A stretch of 64,000 nt of DNA from positions 1-64,000 of the forward strand of contig ARYC01001384.1 of NCBI GenBank assembly GCA_000711775.1. The letters run 5' to 3'. Source of the stretch: Oxytricha trifallax. Taxonomy: Eukaryota > Ciliophora > Spirotrichea > Sporadotrichida > Oxytrichidae. This document shows, piece by piece, positions 22,621 through 34,240 of this stretch (the first letter of the stretch is position 1; each line of letters opens with the position of its first letter). The position numbers and the translations under genes are program-made. The notes under the pieces are model-generated. The model was not told the origin of the DNA, searched no databases, and was given only the letters and a program-made list of their open reading frames with translations.

Positions 22621-23655
22621 TGAGTTAGATTGCTTAGAGTTGTTCTCTATATATTTCTTAATAGAATTGTAAGATTTTACATATCTTTGACTCTTGAGTA
22701 ATATATTATGACTTTTGTGTGGAACGAAATTTGGTAATTTGATACAAATTTAAATAAATATTTGAATATTAAATAAAAATTTTTAACTAATCAATCAAAA
22801 TTGAGTGTAACTAAATTAAAAAATAATTGAATTTGTACAATTTAATGTGTTTTTCAATAAATTTGAAATCTTTAATAGATAAAAATGATTTTGGATGCTA
22901 ATTATTAATAATTAAATCTTAAATTAATATAATAAAAATTTTGACTAATTTATAATTATTTTATATATGATATTTGGGACATTTAAATTTTTGGAGTAGA
23001 AAGCTTCCCCCCCCAAATATTTAAATATAAATCAAATATGAGATTTTCAGTCCTAAGTTTAAGGTGTTAATAATTTTCACTTTAAATAATTTATAATAAA
23101 ACTAAAGTATGATAAAGTAAAGTTACTTGATTAAATGATTAATTAAATCAAGCAAATGATTATATAAAATTTTTCGAATTTATAGGAATAATTAAATTTT
23201 AGTACCTAAAAGTTTAAGCTATTCGAAATCTCAAAACTCCTTCAGTAGTTTGATTGAGTTTTTATTGAAAAAAATAGTTATAAAGTCATACTTTACAAGT
23301 GTTTTTATAGGGTTAATTCTTTTTGATATTATGAATATATGTTAGATTTGGAGTAATTTTATGACAGTGCTAATATATAAATATATATATATTGATTATT
23401 TAAGTTGCAATTCGGATGTAATGAAAATAGTGATCAACTCAATACTATTCTAAATTAAACGTTTATGATTTCATCAAATTTTTGAAATTGTGATGTCTCA
23501 ATACTATTAGCTTTAAATTTAATGATATAAAAACTTAGTTTTAATTTTAAGTTTGCACAAAAACATTTAGTAAATCATATCATTATCTCATTATTTTATA
23601 AAAAGTTGGTAATATTAATTATTTTTATGGCATATTACTAAAATAAAATATTTTA
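22620..23655. other. AT-rich spacer with a C-tract
   Basis: No coding frame supported. A C-tract preceded by gaaagctt at about 23,000-23,015 looks like one end of a G-tract foldback element (compare 41,221-41,234), without a partner. Otherwise featureless AT-rich DNA. Confidence 0.4.
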
Positions 23656-23659
23656 GCAT

Positions 23660-24030
23660 TTAGGGTTCCCTTCCTGGAAATGACTTTCAGAAATTTTTTA
23701 TCTTACAACATATATCAAAAACAAATTTGCTAGGTAGTGAAGCAGATAGTTAGGTATAAAAGAGTTAATAGACTCGAGAATTATATAGAGATTTGATACC
23801 AGAGAAAATCATAATGAGCTTTCAAACCTCTATATATTATTTATTTCAACAGGGCTTAAAATTTCCAGACCTCGGCCCTGGGATATGAATTAGAAACTTG
23901 AGGATATTATCCCAAGAGTGAAGATTGGAGAGATGGAAACATTTTTTAGAAATATGGGGATTACCAGCATAAATAATTGTGAAAAACATACAAAAGAACG
24001 GTTAATTTGGCTTTAAGTGTTTAAGAGATG
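23660..24030 (+). CDS. Unidentified coding island
   Basis: Two stretches read well on the plus strand: VPFLEMTFRNFLSYNIYQKQ, then KRVNRLENYIEI (23,665-23,790), and ISRPRPWDMNQKLEDIIPRV, KIGEMETFFRNMGITSINNC, EKHTKERLIWLQVFKR before a TGA near 24,028. The frame changes between them. Composition is markedly less AT-rich than its flanks. No family recognised. Confidence 0.5.
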
Positions 24031-24382
24031 ATAAATAAATAATATAAAAACATATAGATAAGTTAAAGATTTTTTTATGTCTTAGGTAGGGTGTTTAATT
24101 AAACTTATGTTTGCGCGATATATTATTTAAAATTCCACTTATATTTATAATAATAAATCAGAAGTCTAATTAAAATTAAATAACATATGAGGTTATTTTT
24201 ACGAGTAAAAAATTAAATAAAACAACTGAAATGGGGTATTGGAGTTTTATTGTACAAGGGATCTCATCATGGATAAATTATTATTTATTAGCTAATAGTA
24301 ATATAATAGTAATAATAATAGTAAAGGAATAATGATAATATTAATAATTAATTGACAATAAAATCGCGGGACCTTTATAAGA

Positions 24383-25607
24383 TTGTATTAATACATTTGA
24401 ATTCGAAAAATTATTAATAATTATTTTATTAAATTATTAAAATCGTGTCAGTTAGCTTAGACAATCCCTCCTTTCCATTCCAACTAAAATAATTAAATCC
24501 GTAAGTAATTAAGACAAATCTAATCTGATATTTCAAAGAAGGCCCCCCTTCTAGAAGGTGGTGACCTTGTGGAGTTTTGCTTATTTAATAAATAAAATTC
24601 AGGATTCTTAAAAATCTATACAGACTTAAATTAATTGTTTTAGGATCTTAAAATTGTATCTGGCCTGACAAAGAGGTAATATGTTAATTATTAAATAATG
24701 AATTAAAAATAGACGGACCCTACTTTTGACGGTATCCCTTTATTGCATTCTAGATCGGGCTAGCAGGTAGAACACACCCCCCCCTAATGTACTATTTTCT
24801 TTTTGTAGTCATGTAGAGTTTTTGACGCTGAGCAAGATTGTCAGAAGCACCTTTTGCTTGCGAGCAATAGTTTTCGAGCTACGACCAAAATTAAATTCAT
24901 TTTTATACATAAAAACATAATAAAAATAGTCAAAAATTTAAAATATTTTTTGTTTTTATATTTTATTAAAAATCAATATTTGGGTCTTTTTGTCATATTC
25001 TGAGCAAAAATCTAATTATTGAAGTAATATTTTGTAAAGTTACCATTTTTGTCAGAAATGCATTATTAATGCTAAAATTATCAAATATGACAAAAATGGT
25101 AACTTTACAAAATATTACTTCAATAATTAGATTTTTGCTCAGAATATGACAAAAAGACCCAAATATTGATTTTTAATAAAATATAAAAACAAAAAATATT
25201 TTAAATTTTTGACTATTTTTATTATGTTTTTATGTATAAAAATGAACTTAATTTTGGTCGTAGCTCGAAAACTATTGCTCGCAAGCAAAAGGTGCTTCTG
25301 ACAATCTTGCTCAGCGTCAAAAACTCTACAAGACTACAAAAAGAAAATAGTACATTAGGGGGGGGTGTGTTCTACCTGCTAGCCTAGATCGAGATAAATA
25401 TATTTTAATTTTGGCTTCAAAATCAATCTAAAAATCACCCACAATTGATTTATCTCTCTTTCTAATTTTGCAATATTAGTAAAAATCAGCTGAATTTAAA
25501 TTTTCTTTCAAACAAGTACACTTTTTTATAAGATAACAGAGACGATTTCATTATTAAATTTATAACTATAGATATATTTTCCAAATTTAATGCATTCCTA
25601 TAATATT
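24383..25607. mobile_element. M1-family foldback element, copy 3, split by another element
   Basis: Left part 24,383-24,757 (gtattaatacatttgaattc, then aatcgtgtcagttagc) and right part 25,384-25,607 (agataaatatattttaattt, then tttctttcaaacaagta and aatgcattcctataatatt) together make one M1 element. A 626-bp element with its own target duplication lies inside. The M1 copy must be older than the insertion. Confidence 0.8.
24758..25383. mobile_element. M3 foldback element, copy 1 (626 bp)
   Basis: Starts ggctagcaggtagaacacac, followed by a C-tract and taatgta; ends with the inverse. The arms are near perfect over more than 280 bases and include ttgctcgcaagcaaaaggtg-type words. Flanked by ctagatcg at 24,750-24,757 and 25,384-25,391. 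Inserted into an M1 element. High arm identity suggests a recent arrival or ongoing arm correction. Confidence 0.95.
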
Positions 25608-25829
25608 AGATAATTGATAAATCTTTTAGTCGGTGAATTGTGAGAAGGAGATGTTCTTTGAATGTTATAACCTTACAAGAATAATATGCAAAAGATTGAT
25701 GTACATAAATTTCATCTAACTTTAATGAGATGATTTTATTGTTATTTTTTTAAACACCTAACCAAACCCTTCTGTTCGCTTTATTATGTAGAAAAGTTTA
25801 TAATTTTGGTAAATAAAACAAAAAGATTT

Positions 25830-26457
25830 GGCTATGGGGAAGCATCCTCCCCCCCCTAATGTATACTTTTTATTTTGTGGTCTGATAGAGTTTTTAACGC
25901 TGAGTAATAGTAGCTGATGAACATGGTCTACGCGAGCAATAGTTTTTGAGCTATGATCTCTTATAAGTCAAAAAATTATATATAAAATCATCATAAAATT
26001 GACAAAAATTTTCAATTTTTCTTCAAATTTTTAATTTTCATAAAATTATCGATTTAAGTGAAAAATAAGAAATTTAACAAATTATATAAATCTTATTTAA
26101 TTATTAACAAAAAAATTAAAAAATAAAATTATTCTCTCTTATTAAAAAAATGCAAAAACAATTATTTTCAATTTTATTGTTAATAATTAAATAAGATTTA
26201 TATAATTTGTTAAATTTCTTATTTTTCACTTAAATCGATAATTTTATGAAAATTAAAAATTTGAAGAAAAATTGAAAATTTTTGTCAATTTTATGATGAT
26301 TTTATATATAATTTTTTGACTTATAAGTGATCATAGCTCAAAAACTATTGCTCGCGTAGACCATGTTCATCAGCTACTATTACTCAGCGTTAAAAACTCT
26401 ATCAGACCACAAAATAAAAAGTATACATTAGGGGGGGGAGGATGCTTCCCCATAGCC
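25830..26457. mobile_element. M3 foldback element, copy 2 (628 bp)
   Basis: Same ends (ggctatggggaagcatcctc, then a C-tract and taatgta) and the same internal words (gagcaatagtttttgagcta) as copy 1, with a nearly identical length. Flanked by aaaagattt on both sides (25,821-25,829 and 26,458-26,466). The two copies differ in much of the arm sequence, so they are related but not a recent pair. Confidence 0.95.
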
Positions 26458-26504
26458 AAAAGATTTTATTTAGGCATAATTATTTACATTTCCTTTTTAG
26501 AAAC

Positions 26505-26722
26505 CTAATGATTTTGTCAAAGTATTTGCAATTTCTGATAATTTAAAAGATTGTGCCATGATTTATAAATTATAATTCAATCTCAATACATTTTTTACTT
26601 CAAAAAGTATTGTTGAGTGTCAATAATTATAGACATAATTTCTGAGTATAATTAATAATTCACAACTATTTAAAGATTTTGTTTTAAAAATGTTAGTTAT
26701 CTTAGACAATTTATTTATTTTG
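26505..26722 (+). CDS. Coding island upstream of the block-B TLDc domain
   Basis: Reads NDFVKVFAISDNLKDCAMIY, KLQFNLNTFFTSKSIVECQQ, TQFLSIINNSQLFKDFVLKM. Same strand as, and about 170 bases before, the TLDc segment at 26,895, so probably the N-terminal part of that protein. Helical and charged. It begins directly after an M3 element. Confidence 0.55.
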
Positions 26723-26894
26723 TTCTATTTATTTAATTTTAATTTATTTTTTCAACACTTTTCAGCCAGCTTTGGTTCTAATAATAGTTATTAAATTTCA
26801 TTCATTTTATAAACTCATATCTACTAAGGTTATATAGTGTTATCGATCTAAAATTTTAAAACTAATAAATAGACTTAATTATTTTAGTTACTTA

Positions 26895-27003
26895 TTAAAT
26901 GGATTCACTGCCTCTAAATTCCATGAGCTGTGTGATAACAAAGGACCCACAATTTGTTTTATCTTAAGTGAATCTGGATAAGTATTTGGTGGCTATACAT
27001 CTA
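26895..27003 (+). CDS. TLDc-domain gene, block B, first TLDc segment
   Basis: Reads LLNGFTASKFHELCDNKGPT, then ICFILSESGQVFGGYTS. An even closer match to the TLDc family opening than the block-A copy (GFTA.KFHELCDNKGPT). The next piece of the domain lies 2.76 kb downstream at 29,765, after a spacer that holds other coding islands and two nested elements. Confidence 0.9.
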
Positions 27004-27523
27004 ATTTTTAATATAAATTGGTGCTAATTTTAATTAATATTAGTCAAACAATAAAAACTATATCATTTATGATTACTCAAAAGTATTAGTTCTGATTTAT
27101 CTTTATTAACTATTAATTAAACCTAATTTCTCTAAAAATATCAAATACTTGTTTATAATTCAAATTAAATTACTATAACATATCATTTATTAAAAATTGA
27201 ATTACTTTAGATATTTTAAAAATTAAATTAATATGTTTAAGCGGGTTTTAAAATCAAAAGGATTACTTTCAAATAATAAAAATTCAATAAATAAAGATGA
27301 GTAAATATATTAAAGCATGCAGCAACTATAATAATTTTATTCATACTTTTAATAGAGACTAATTTGTAATTCTAAGTATCATTATTTTTTAGAAAAAAAC
27401 ATCAGTTTAATACTGATAATATTGTTAAATTTATGAAATATCGATAATATTTAATATAATATTTCAATTTTTATGATGTCTTGTAATCTGAAAAAATATT
27501 ATCAAATAAAATATAAGTGCTCC

Positions 27524-27612
27524 TTATCCTCTGCAATTTCATTAAATGCCATATTTACTATAAAAGATTTACCTAAGTTTCCATATGACATCTAGATCTC
27601 ATGAATTTAATT
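27524..27612 (-). CDS. Minus-strand coding island inside the TLDc spacer (gene J)
   Basis: Reads EIQMSYGNLGKSFIVNMAFN, EIAEDKEHLYFI, then TGA. Opposite strand to the TLDc gene. With 27,850-27,905 and 30,280-30,510 it may form one minus-strand gene interleaved with the TLDc segments. No family recognised. Confidence 0.45.
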
Positions 27613-27849
27613 TTTACATTATATTATTTTTAAAAAATGATTTTAATCTCATGATTAATAATTTTTTTTTCAATTAAGATAAATAATATGAGAGTTTAAT
27701 TAATACCAAATAAAAAATACGCCTATATAAAAATAAATGAAAAAATCTTTTTATTTTCACTCATTTTCCATTTAAGATATCATCATTTGTAAATTATAAA
27801 AACTTCTTGGTCAACTAAAAAGTAAAAATATTGAGCATTAATTTTTATA

Positions 27850-27905
27850 ACTTATGTACTTTGTGATTGACATTGCATCTTCGGCAAGGACTTTTATTAT
27901 ATTTT
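27850..27905 (-). CDS. Short minus-strand coding island (gene J)
   Basis: Reads KVLAEDAMSITKYISYKN. Short, so support is weak; it is included because it lies in order with other minus-strand islands on both sides and is less AT-rich than its flanks. Confidence 0.3.
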
Positions 27906-28352
27906 TTTATTTATCTTAATTACAAGCATTAATGATTATATATAATCTGGTTGGTATAATCCCCAGTATTAATTTCTATAAAGCATTAAATAATAATCTT
28001 TATTACAAAAAAATAATGATATATAAAATATTTTAAAACATTCAACATTTAAAAATTTTTAATTTTTCCATAATTATTTGTATATCTTTTAATACAATTT
28101 ATAATAAGGAGGTAGAAAAAGAATTTATTGAGCTTGAATAAATTTTGATCTTATAATATTAATAAACTTTTTATTTTTCAAAAATGAATTAATAAAGTGA
28201 TTAAAATCATTTTTAAAAATCCATGTGTAAAATATAATCATGATATCAATAAATCATTTAAAAATTGAGGTAATGCTTCTATAAAAAATAGGGTATTATA
28301 TGGGTGCTGTGAGAAATAATTTAGCAGAGATTTTAATCTCAGGCAATAATAA

Positions 28353-29755
28353 CATTGCATGAATACATTCGTAATGGAAATTAAACAAAATATAAATTGA
28401 ATAAATTTTAATTAATGATGGGAGTTAACTTTCTCGAAACATAGAAAATATTGTAATAGTTCGATAGACAATTTGAAATCAGCTGGACTTTACTAATGGA
28501 AATATCCCTATATGGCATTCCTGAAGCGAGATAACTTCACTTATATTTTCGGTGATTTGTATAATTGATTTTGATGCCAAAAATAAAGTTAATTTATCTC
28601 GCTTCAGGAATGCCATATAGGGATATTTCCATTAGTAAAGTCCAGCTGATTTCAAATTGTCTATCGAACTATTACAATATTTTCTATGTTTCGAGAAAGT
28701 TAACTCCCATCATTAATTATAATTTATTCAATTTATTAAGGTAGTATTTTTGAAGTATAAGTCGATTTCTATATTTTAAATAAAAAAACGAGAATTATAA
28801 TAGGTTTTAAAGATAATCAGCTATTAAATTAAAAAAGTTGATATTAGGTTGTAGCGCATCTTCTCTAATCTTATTTATTTTCCACTCATCTCCTTCCACT
28901 TTTTGATTATGTGTTTGATTCTGATTACTCCGAATAGCTTCTGTTTTAGTATGTATTGTATGAACCAGCTCCGTGTTGACATAAATCGGTGAACTATACC
29001 TGAGTATCTGTGTGATTTCGAGATATCGTCATTTGACACTGAGTTTCCGCTAATAACAGTATACTGTTGTACAGCAGCAAAAACTGTAAAAAATTGTATC
29101 GTAAATCGATATTTTTTATTTTACATATAATTTGTTGCTAAAGGCACACATAAACAACAGTATATTTTCAGATATATTTTATTTTAAGCTAAAATGATTT
29201 TACTTTTGCAAAAACTTATTTATCTTTAGAGAATTCTTTTTGTTCAGAAATGTTTTAATTTTAGCTTAAAATGAATATATCTGAAAATATACTGTTGTTT
29301 ATGTGTGCCTTTAGCAACAAATTATATGTAAAATAAAAAATATCGATTTACGATACAGTTTTTTACAGTTTTTGCTGCTGTTCAACAGTATACTGTTATT
29401 AGCGGAAACTCAGTGTCAAAAGACGATATCTCGAAATCACACAGATACTCAGGTATAGTTCACCGATTTATGTCAACACGGAGCTGGTTCATACAATACA
29501 TACTAAAACAGAAGCTTTCGGAGGAATCAGAATCAAACACATAATCAAAAAGTGGAAGGAGATGAGTGGAAAATAAGTAAGATTAGAGAGGATGCGCTAC
29601 AACCTAATATCAACTTTTTTTAATTTAATAGCTGATTATCTTTAAAACCTATTATAATTCTCGTTTTTTTATTTAAAATATAGAAATCGACTTATACTTC
29701 AAAAATACTACCTTATTAACTTTTATTTTCCATTTAGAATTTATTCCTACAATAA
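28353..29755. mobile_element. M1-family foldback element, copy 4, split by a 978-bp element
   Basis: Left end with gcatgaatacattcgtaatg, signature words gggagttaactttctcg, tcagctggactttactaatg and ggcattcctgaagcgagata, and their inverses up to 28,736. The missing right end (ttccatttagaatttattcc, then tacaataaa) lies at about 29,720-29,755, beyond the inserted element. The right end directly abuts the TLDc segment at 29,765. Confidence 0.8.
28737..29714. mobile_element. M7 foldback element (about 978 bp) inserted in M1
   Basis: Starts aaggtagtatttttgaagta and ends with the inverse (tacttcaaaaatactacctt). The arms are almost identical over more than 400 bases (for example gctccgtgttgacataaatc / gatttatgtcaacacggagc) around a centre near 29,220. 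Flanking att on both sides suggests a short duplication. One of the largest near-perfect palindromes in the window. Confidence 0.9.
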
Positions 29756-29764
29756 ACTTATACA

Positions 29765-29960
29765 TCTGTTCCTTGGACATCACCGTATTGGATGAAGAAT
29801 TGGGTCTTCAAATCTGAATGGAGGAGTGATGGTCCTGCATTTGTTTTTAGTTTAACTAATAGAACAGTTCATAAACAATATAAAAACTAAGAGAAAGCCG
29901 TTCAACATCATTCAAGCAAAATGTGTTCATTTGGAGATGGTGATATTGATATTTGGGGAG
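29765..29960 (+). CDS. TLDc-domain gene, block B, middle segment
   Basis: Reads SVPWTSPYWMKNWVFKSEWR, DGPAFVFSLTNRTVHKQYKN, SSKMCSFGDGDIDIWG. Corresponds to the first half of the block-A segment 3562-3879, with an insertion of about 10 residues near the start. It ends at the G-D-I-D strand of the domain; the rest is at 34,744. Trp is TGG. Confidence 0.85.
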
Positions 29961-30279
29961 TATTCTGCCCTGTAAATTATATCATATATTTTTATCAAAA
30001 ATATATTTAATATTTAAATGACACATTATAGCTAGAGAGTAAGTAAATTTTTTAAGAACTTCAAAAATAAAGTTTAAATATTGCATAATATTATAACTAT
30101 TTATATAATTAGATATATTTCATTAAGATGAGACCAAGAATAAAATCACCTCAATACCTATTCTATATTTAATAAGTGCTTTTGCATGTAGAAAATATGT
30201 TAAAGTTTGAGCTTTCAACAATTTTTGTATAAATTGTTGTAAATTACTTTATTTATTCACTAAAAACATATTTTTACCA

Positions 30280-30510
30280 TGGTAAAGTGATCTGAAATAC
30301 ATTTTACTTAATCAATACTCTACACGCCAAATTCTTTGATTTTATCTTAGATTAAGTTTGATTTTTATTTACCTTGCCATTAGTTTCAATAATTGTTATA
30401 CATTTGATTTGTCTATAAATTATTTTGTCTTTGAAAGACATTCTCCACATCTTTTGGAATATTAGTGATACAAAACTCATGACCTCTTCAGTATAAAAAT
30501 AAGTTAATAA
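30280..30510 (-). CDS. Minus-strand coding island next to the TBE (gene J)
   Basis: Reads LTYFYTEEVMSFVSLIFQKM, WRMSFKDKIIYRQIKCITII, ETNGKVNKNQTQSKIKSKN. First codon positions are strongly purine-biased and no TGA interrupts about 70 codons. The TBE insertion begins only 10 bases beyond, so the transposon may have landed at the edge of this coding segment. Function not recognised. Confidence 0.55.
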
Positions 30511-30759
30511 AATGGGGATTCAAAACCCCTAGACCCCTGAAGTTTAATGATTGAGTTTTTAAAAAATACAAGCTTGCAATTAACGCATACTTTACTTGGG
30601 TTAATGTAGAGGTTTAATGTTTAAATATTAGTAATTTTAGTGAGTATAGCAAGCGAGTTTTAAATATATTTCACAGAAATTAAGCTTAAAGACATGAGGC
30701 AGTCATCTGAAAGTAGCATTTTGATGTATATATTTTTATTAAATTATCAGTGCTTGGTT

Positions 30760-32090
30760 TGAATATGACTTTGTTTGCAATCTCTCTTAGATCTTTAGAA
30801 ACCTTTTACTTATCTAAGTGTTGCTTGATTCTTTGCTTTGAATCTTTCTCACCTTTGCAGCTAAAGCAAACTTTTCTTTGTATGTCACTCTCTATAATTA
30901 TTGCTGCTAGTGCCCAAATATCACATATAATCTACTCTTTCTTGGAAGTAACCTTGAATATATAATATATTTTCTAATGCAGATGCTTACACTATTTGTG
31001 GCCTATTGAAATCTATAATATATACCATCAGTGGTTGATAATTAATTATATTATTTTATGGCTTTAAGTCCCTATGAGCGTAGCCTTGCTTGCGAAGCTC
31101 TTCAATTCCTTCAACTATCTACTATACTATCTAGCTAATTTATCTCTGACATCTAATGTCAAATAAAGAACTCTTTAAGTCATTTATAGTAAGGGAAGCC
31201 TGAAGGCTATATGATCTTACTAATTAAAATATCATCAAGCTAGATAATATGCCTATACTTTTTTTAACTTTGCCTTTTAAAGAGCATAATACTCATTAGC
31301 AAATTCAATTTGGAACTTGTCATCTGAAAGGAAGTAGTTGAAAGGATATATCTTGTAAGCATAATAGTCATCTGTAATGACTCTCTTCTCTATTTTATCT
31401 TCAAGAGTGAGGTAGCTTTCTAGACAAGAATCTAAGCAAATAATTTTTAATATGGGAATCTTTATTGCCTCTATTTTTACAATGATTTTATTGATATCCG
31501 ATACTGGAAAGTTCTTGACTGCTTTCTTCTTTTCAAGTTACTTCTACACTTCAACTCTAAGAGACTCTGTTTCTTGATATTCTTTTTTAGGGAAAAATAT
31601 TCCCTGTAGGTTCATGTAAAAAGACAAAGCTTTGATTGAGCTTTTTTTTAAGGGAACTTTGAGGTCTAGTATGAGAATATGGCTTCTCTCAGAACTCACA
31701 AACATATTCTTTTCTTTCATTAAATGCTTAAGATATAACCTAGCCATATCGTTGTGTGTGTCTCTCAAATGTCTTTTATAAGTTGACTTACATTCTTTAC
31801 ATTTATAGTCAACTTTGATTGGTAAAACTTAATTTCAATGGCAGGTTATTTAACCTGCTCTTCAATTTTTGCAGCCTCTTTAAGTTCTCCTTCATAACTT
31901 ATATTTCAATCACAATGGTTGATACTAGAAAAGTGCCATGGTAGGCTCCCACTGAGCACAAGTGTCTCTGGTCTCCACTTTTCTTCGTTGCTGGAATGAT
32001 AATTTTAATGACTTTATCCAAGTAATGCCGCTCTTCTCAAAAGATTAGCGCTCATTTTTGTGTGCTGATATATATTACTATTATAATAAT
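30760..32090 (-). pseudogene. TBE zinc-finger/kinase-like protein gene (decayed)
   Basis: The minus strand shows a C2H2 finger (YKCKECKSTYKRHLRDTHND), then a long frame with KEKNMFVSSERSHILILDLK, ESYLTLEDKIEKRVITDDYY and FNYFLSDDKFQIEFANEYYA, then kinase-like motifs YAHRDLKPQN and YIIDF. This is the order of the 57-kDa ORF of TBEs. Several frame breaks separate the parts, so it is not expected to be functional. It occupies the left third of the element and reads outward toward the left end. Confidence 0.8.
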
Positions 32091-32625
32091 GATAAAATCT
32101 ACCTAGATAAACTATTATAGTAGAGTATAAAACACTTTTGTAAAATCTTTGCTGATAGGTAAGAAAATTAAGTTACCACAAAAGACTGTAAATTGACATA
32201 ATTTATGAGAATTTTATGCCTTAAATTAAATTAAAAAGCTCCTAAAGAAGTTTTGTTTTTCTAGAAAGTCCTCTATATCAATTTTGTACTTAATTTAGAG
32301 GACAAGTTATCAAATTTTTTTAATTTAATATGCTCCTAATTAAGTTTTAACCTTGAATTTTAACTCCTAATAAAGTCTGAACTTACTTAATTTGGAGGAC
32401 CTCCTAAATTAATTAAACATTATTAGGAGCAATTTAATGGAGAAAGTTTGATAAAAATGGAAATCAATCTGTGAAACTTGGAGCAAGTTTTTAAATGCTT
32501 ATCCGCATATCTTTTCAAGGTTGACCTCCAGTAGGTCTTCCTTATTTAGTAGTAAGATTTTAATAAACTTAGAATGAATATCCATAATTTTAAATTTCAT
32601 TAACATTTCTAGAATAGGAAGCAAG

Positions 32626-33261
32626 ATGGAGTCTATGAATGACGCAATGAAGAGAATTTAATCTAAAGATTTAAAAGGAAAATTTCGAAGTAGAAAAGAC
32701 CTCTATAGATACTTGGTATAACAAGGTAAGATCTCAATTAAGATTAATATATATATTATAGTTGGATTGTTCTTGCCAACACAGGAAGGATCTAAAATCT
32801 CATTCTTAAAAGCCTTACTGAGTGAAGACAAAAAAGCTCTTAAGTCTAATGAAATTAGGATGATTGAAATTCCTAACTACAATGAAATATCAGTGAAAAA
32901 CCTATATGACGATGCAATAAGTGATCCAGACGTAGCTATCTACCTTCCATCAAAGCTACAGCTCTCTAATAAGTTTCCAGAGAGAAACTTCTTAATTTAA
33001 ATCCTTGGAACTGTGAAACCTGAGTACTTAAATGAAGTTATTTAAGAAGCTCACAAGAAACGCTATATAATTTCTCCTGAAGAAATAGAGAAGTAGGGAA
33101 TTAAAATCAGAGACTCCTGGTTGTAGGAACTGCAGAAGAATCCATACATTTCAAGTAAGATTATACCCTTCTAACTTTATAGAAAAACATGGAACTGCTA
33201 TATACTTGATGAAAGAACTCAGCAAATTAAACAGAGAGAGAAAGTCATAAGTAAAGCATGA
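32626..33261 (+). CDS. TBE 22-kDa-type ORF
   Basis: ATG 32,626 opens 211 codons to TGA 33,259-33,261: MESMNDAMKRIQSKDLKGKF, LLSEDKKALKSNEIRMIEIP, NYNEISVKNLYDDAISDPDV, SPEEIEKQGIKIRDSWLQEL. Size and central position fit the unnamed 22-kDa ORF of TBEs; function unknown. Just past the TGA another frame reads HELSKRLFKDLQKPDKMNKD, so the C-terminus is probably altered by a frameshift. Confidence 0.8.
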
Positions 33262-33419
33262 ATTGAGTAAGAGACTCTTCAAAGATTTATAAAAGCCAGA
33301 CAAGATGAACAAAGATTCAGGGGCTGGCACTAAGTGAAGAATCATAGGCCCAAGCAAGCCATAAGAGAAAGAAAGAAAGAGAAGCCAAATCCCTTTACTG
33401 GTAAATATAATATGTGAAC

Positions 33420-34240
33420 TTATTCATTTGTTTAAATCTAAAACTTATTTATAAATAAAAAATCTCCCTTCTCTTGCAAATACTATAGTTTACTCATCGC
33501 TGACTCTTTAAGCAGCACTTTTAATAAAATCTACTGTATCTATTTTCAAAATCGTGTATCAAGTGATAAAGGAGAAGTTTCTTGAACTGGTCTTTCAATA
33601 AACCCCGAATTATAATTCAAATCTATTGAATTAAGGGCTTTAAGGAACATTAAATACAGGTGTCATGTTTAATCTTTTATATTTCTTCCTTGAGTCTTTA
33701 GTTTTATGAACTTTCAAGTTATCAACGAATGAAATAATCTCTTAGTCAGCGTACTTGTCTCTGAGTTATTGAAAGAACTTAAAATTTTATTCATCTATTA
33801 TAGTAAAAAACTGAATAGCACAAGTCTCGAGGCCACTATCTTCACTTATTCCACCAAGTATAGCTAGAGTTTAAACCTTAACCTTATAATTATGTACTTC
33901 TATCTTGCTGTACCTCTTATATCAAGACCATGATATAAAGGTATTAAAGTTGAATACTACCTCATCAGTGTGTATGAACTTTATATTATTTTCTTTAGCC
34001 ACTGTATTTAATCGAATATATAATTTAAATGTCCATTTAAAAAGAAACATAAAAGTCAATAACTCTCTTAATGCGATTGACTGTCTTGTAAGATATTTAG
34101 TTCTTTTTATAAATGTTCTCTATCGATTAAGCAGATATGTGAAGCTCAAAAAATTGGCAATGTTACATCACAGCCCTCTAGGCTAGAGAGAAATGAGCCC
34201 AGTATTTAAGAGTCTTATCATTAATAAGATAATCAATATG
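33420..34240 (-). pseudogene. TBE DDE transposase (decayed)
   Basis: The minus strand reads ENNIKFIHTDEVVFNFNTF, YKRYSKIEVHNYKVKVQTLA, ILGGISEDSGLETCAIQFFT, IISFVDNLKVHKTKDSRKKY and VFNVPQSPQFNRFEL. The Asp in TDE, the Asp in VDN and the Glu of N-R-F-E sit at the spacing of the IS630/Tc1-mariner DDE triad. More than one in-frame TGA and frame changes show decay. In ciliates with functional TBEs this 42-kDa enzyme takes part in DNA elimination. Confidence 0.85.
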
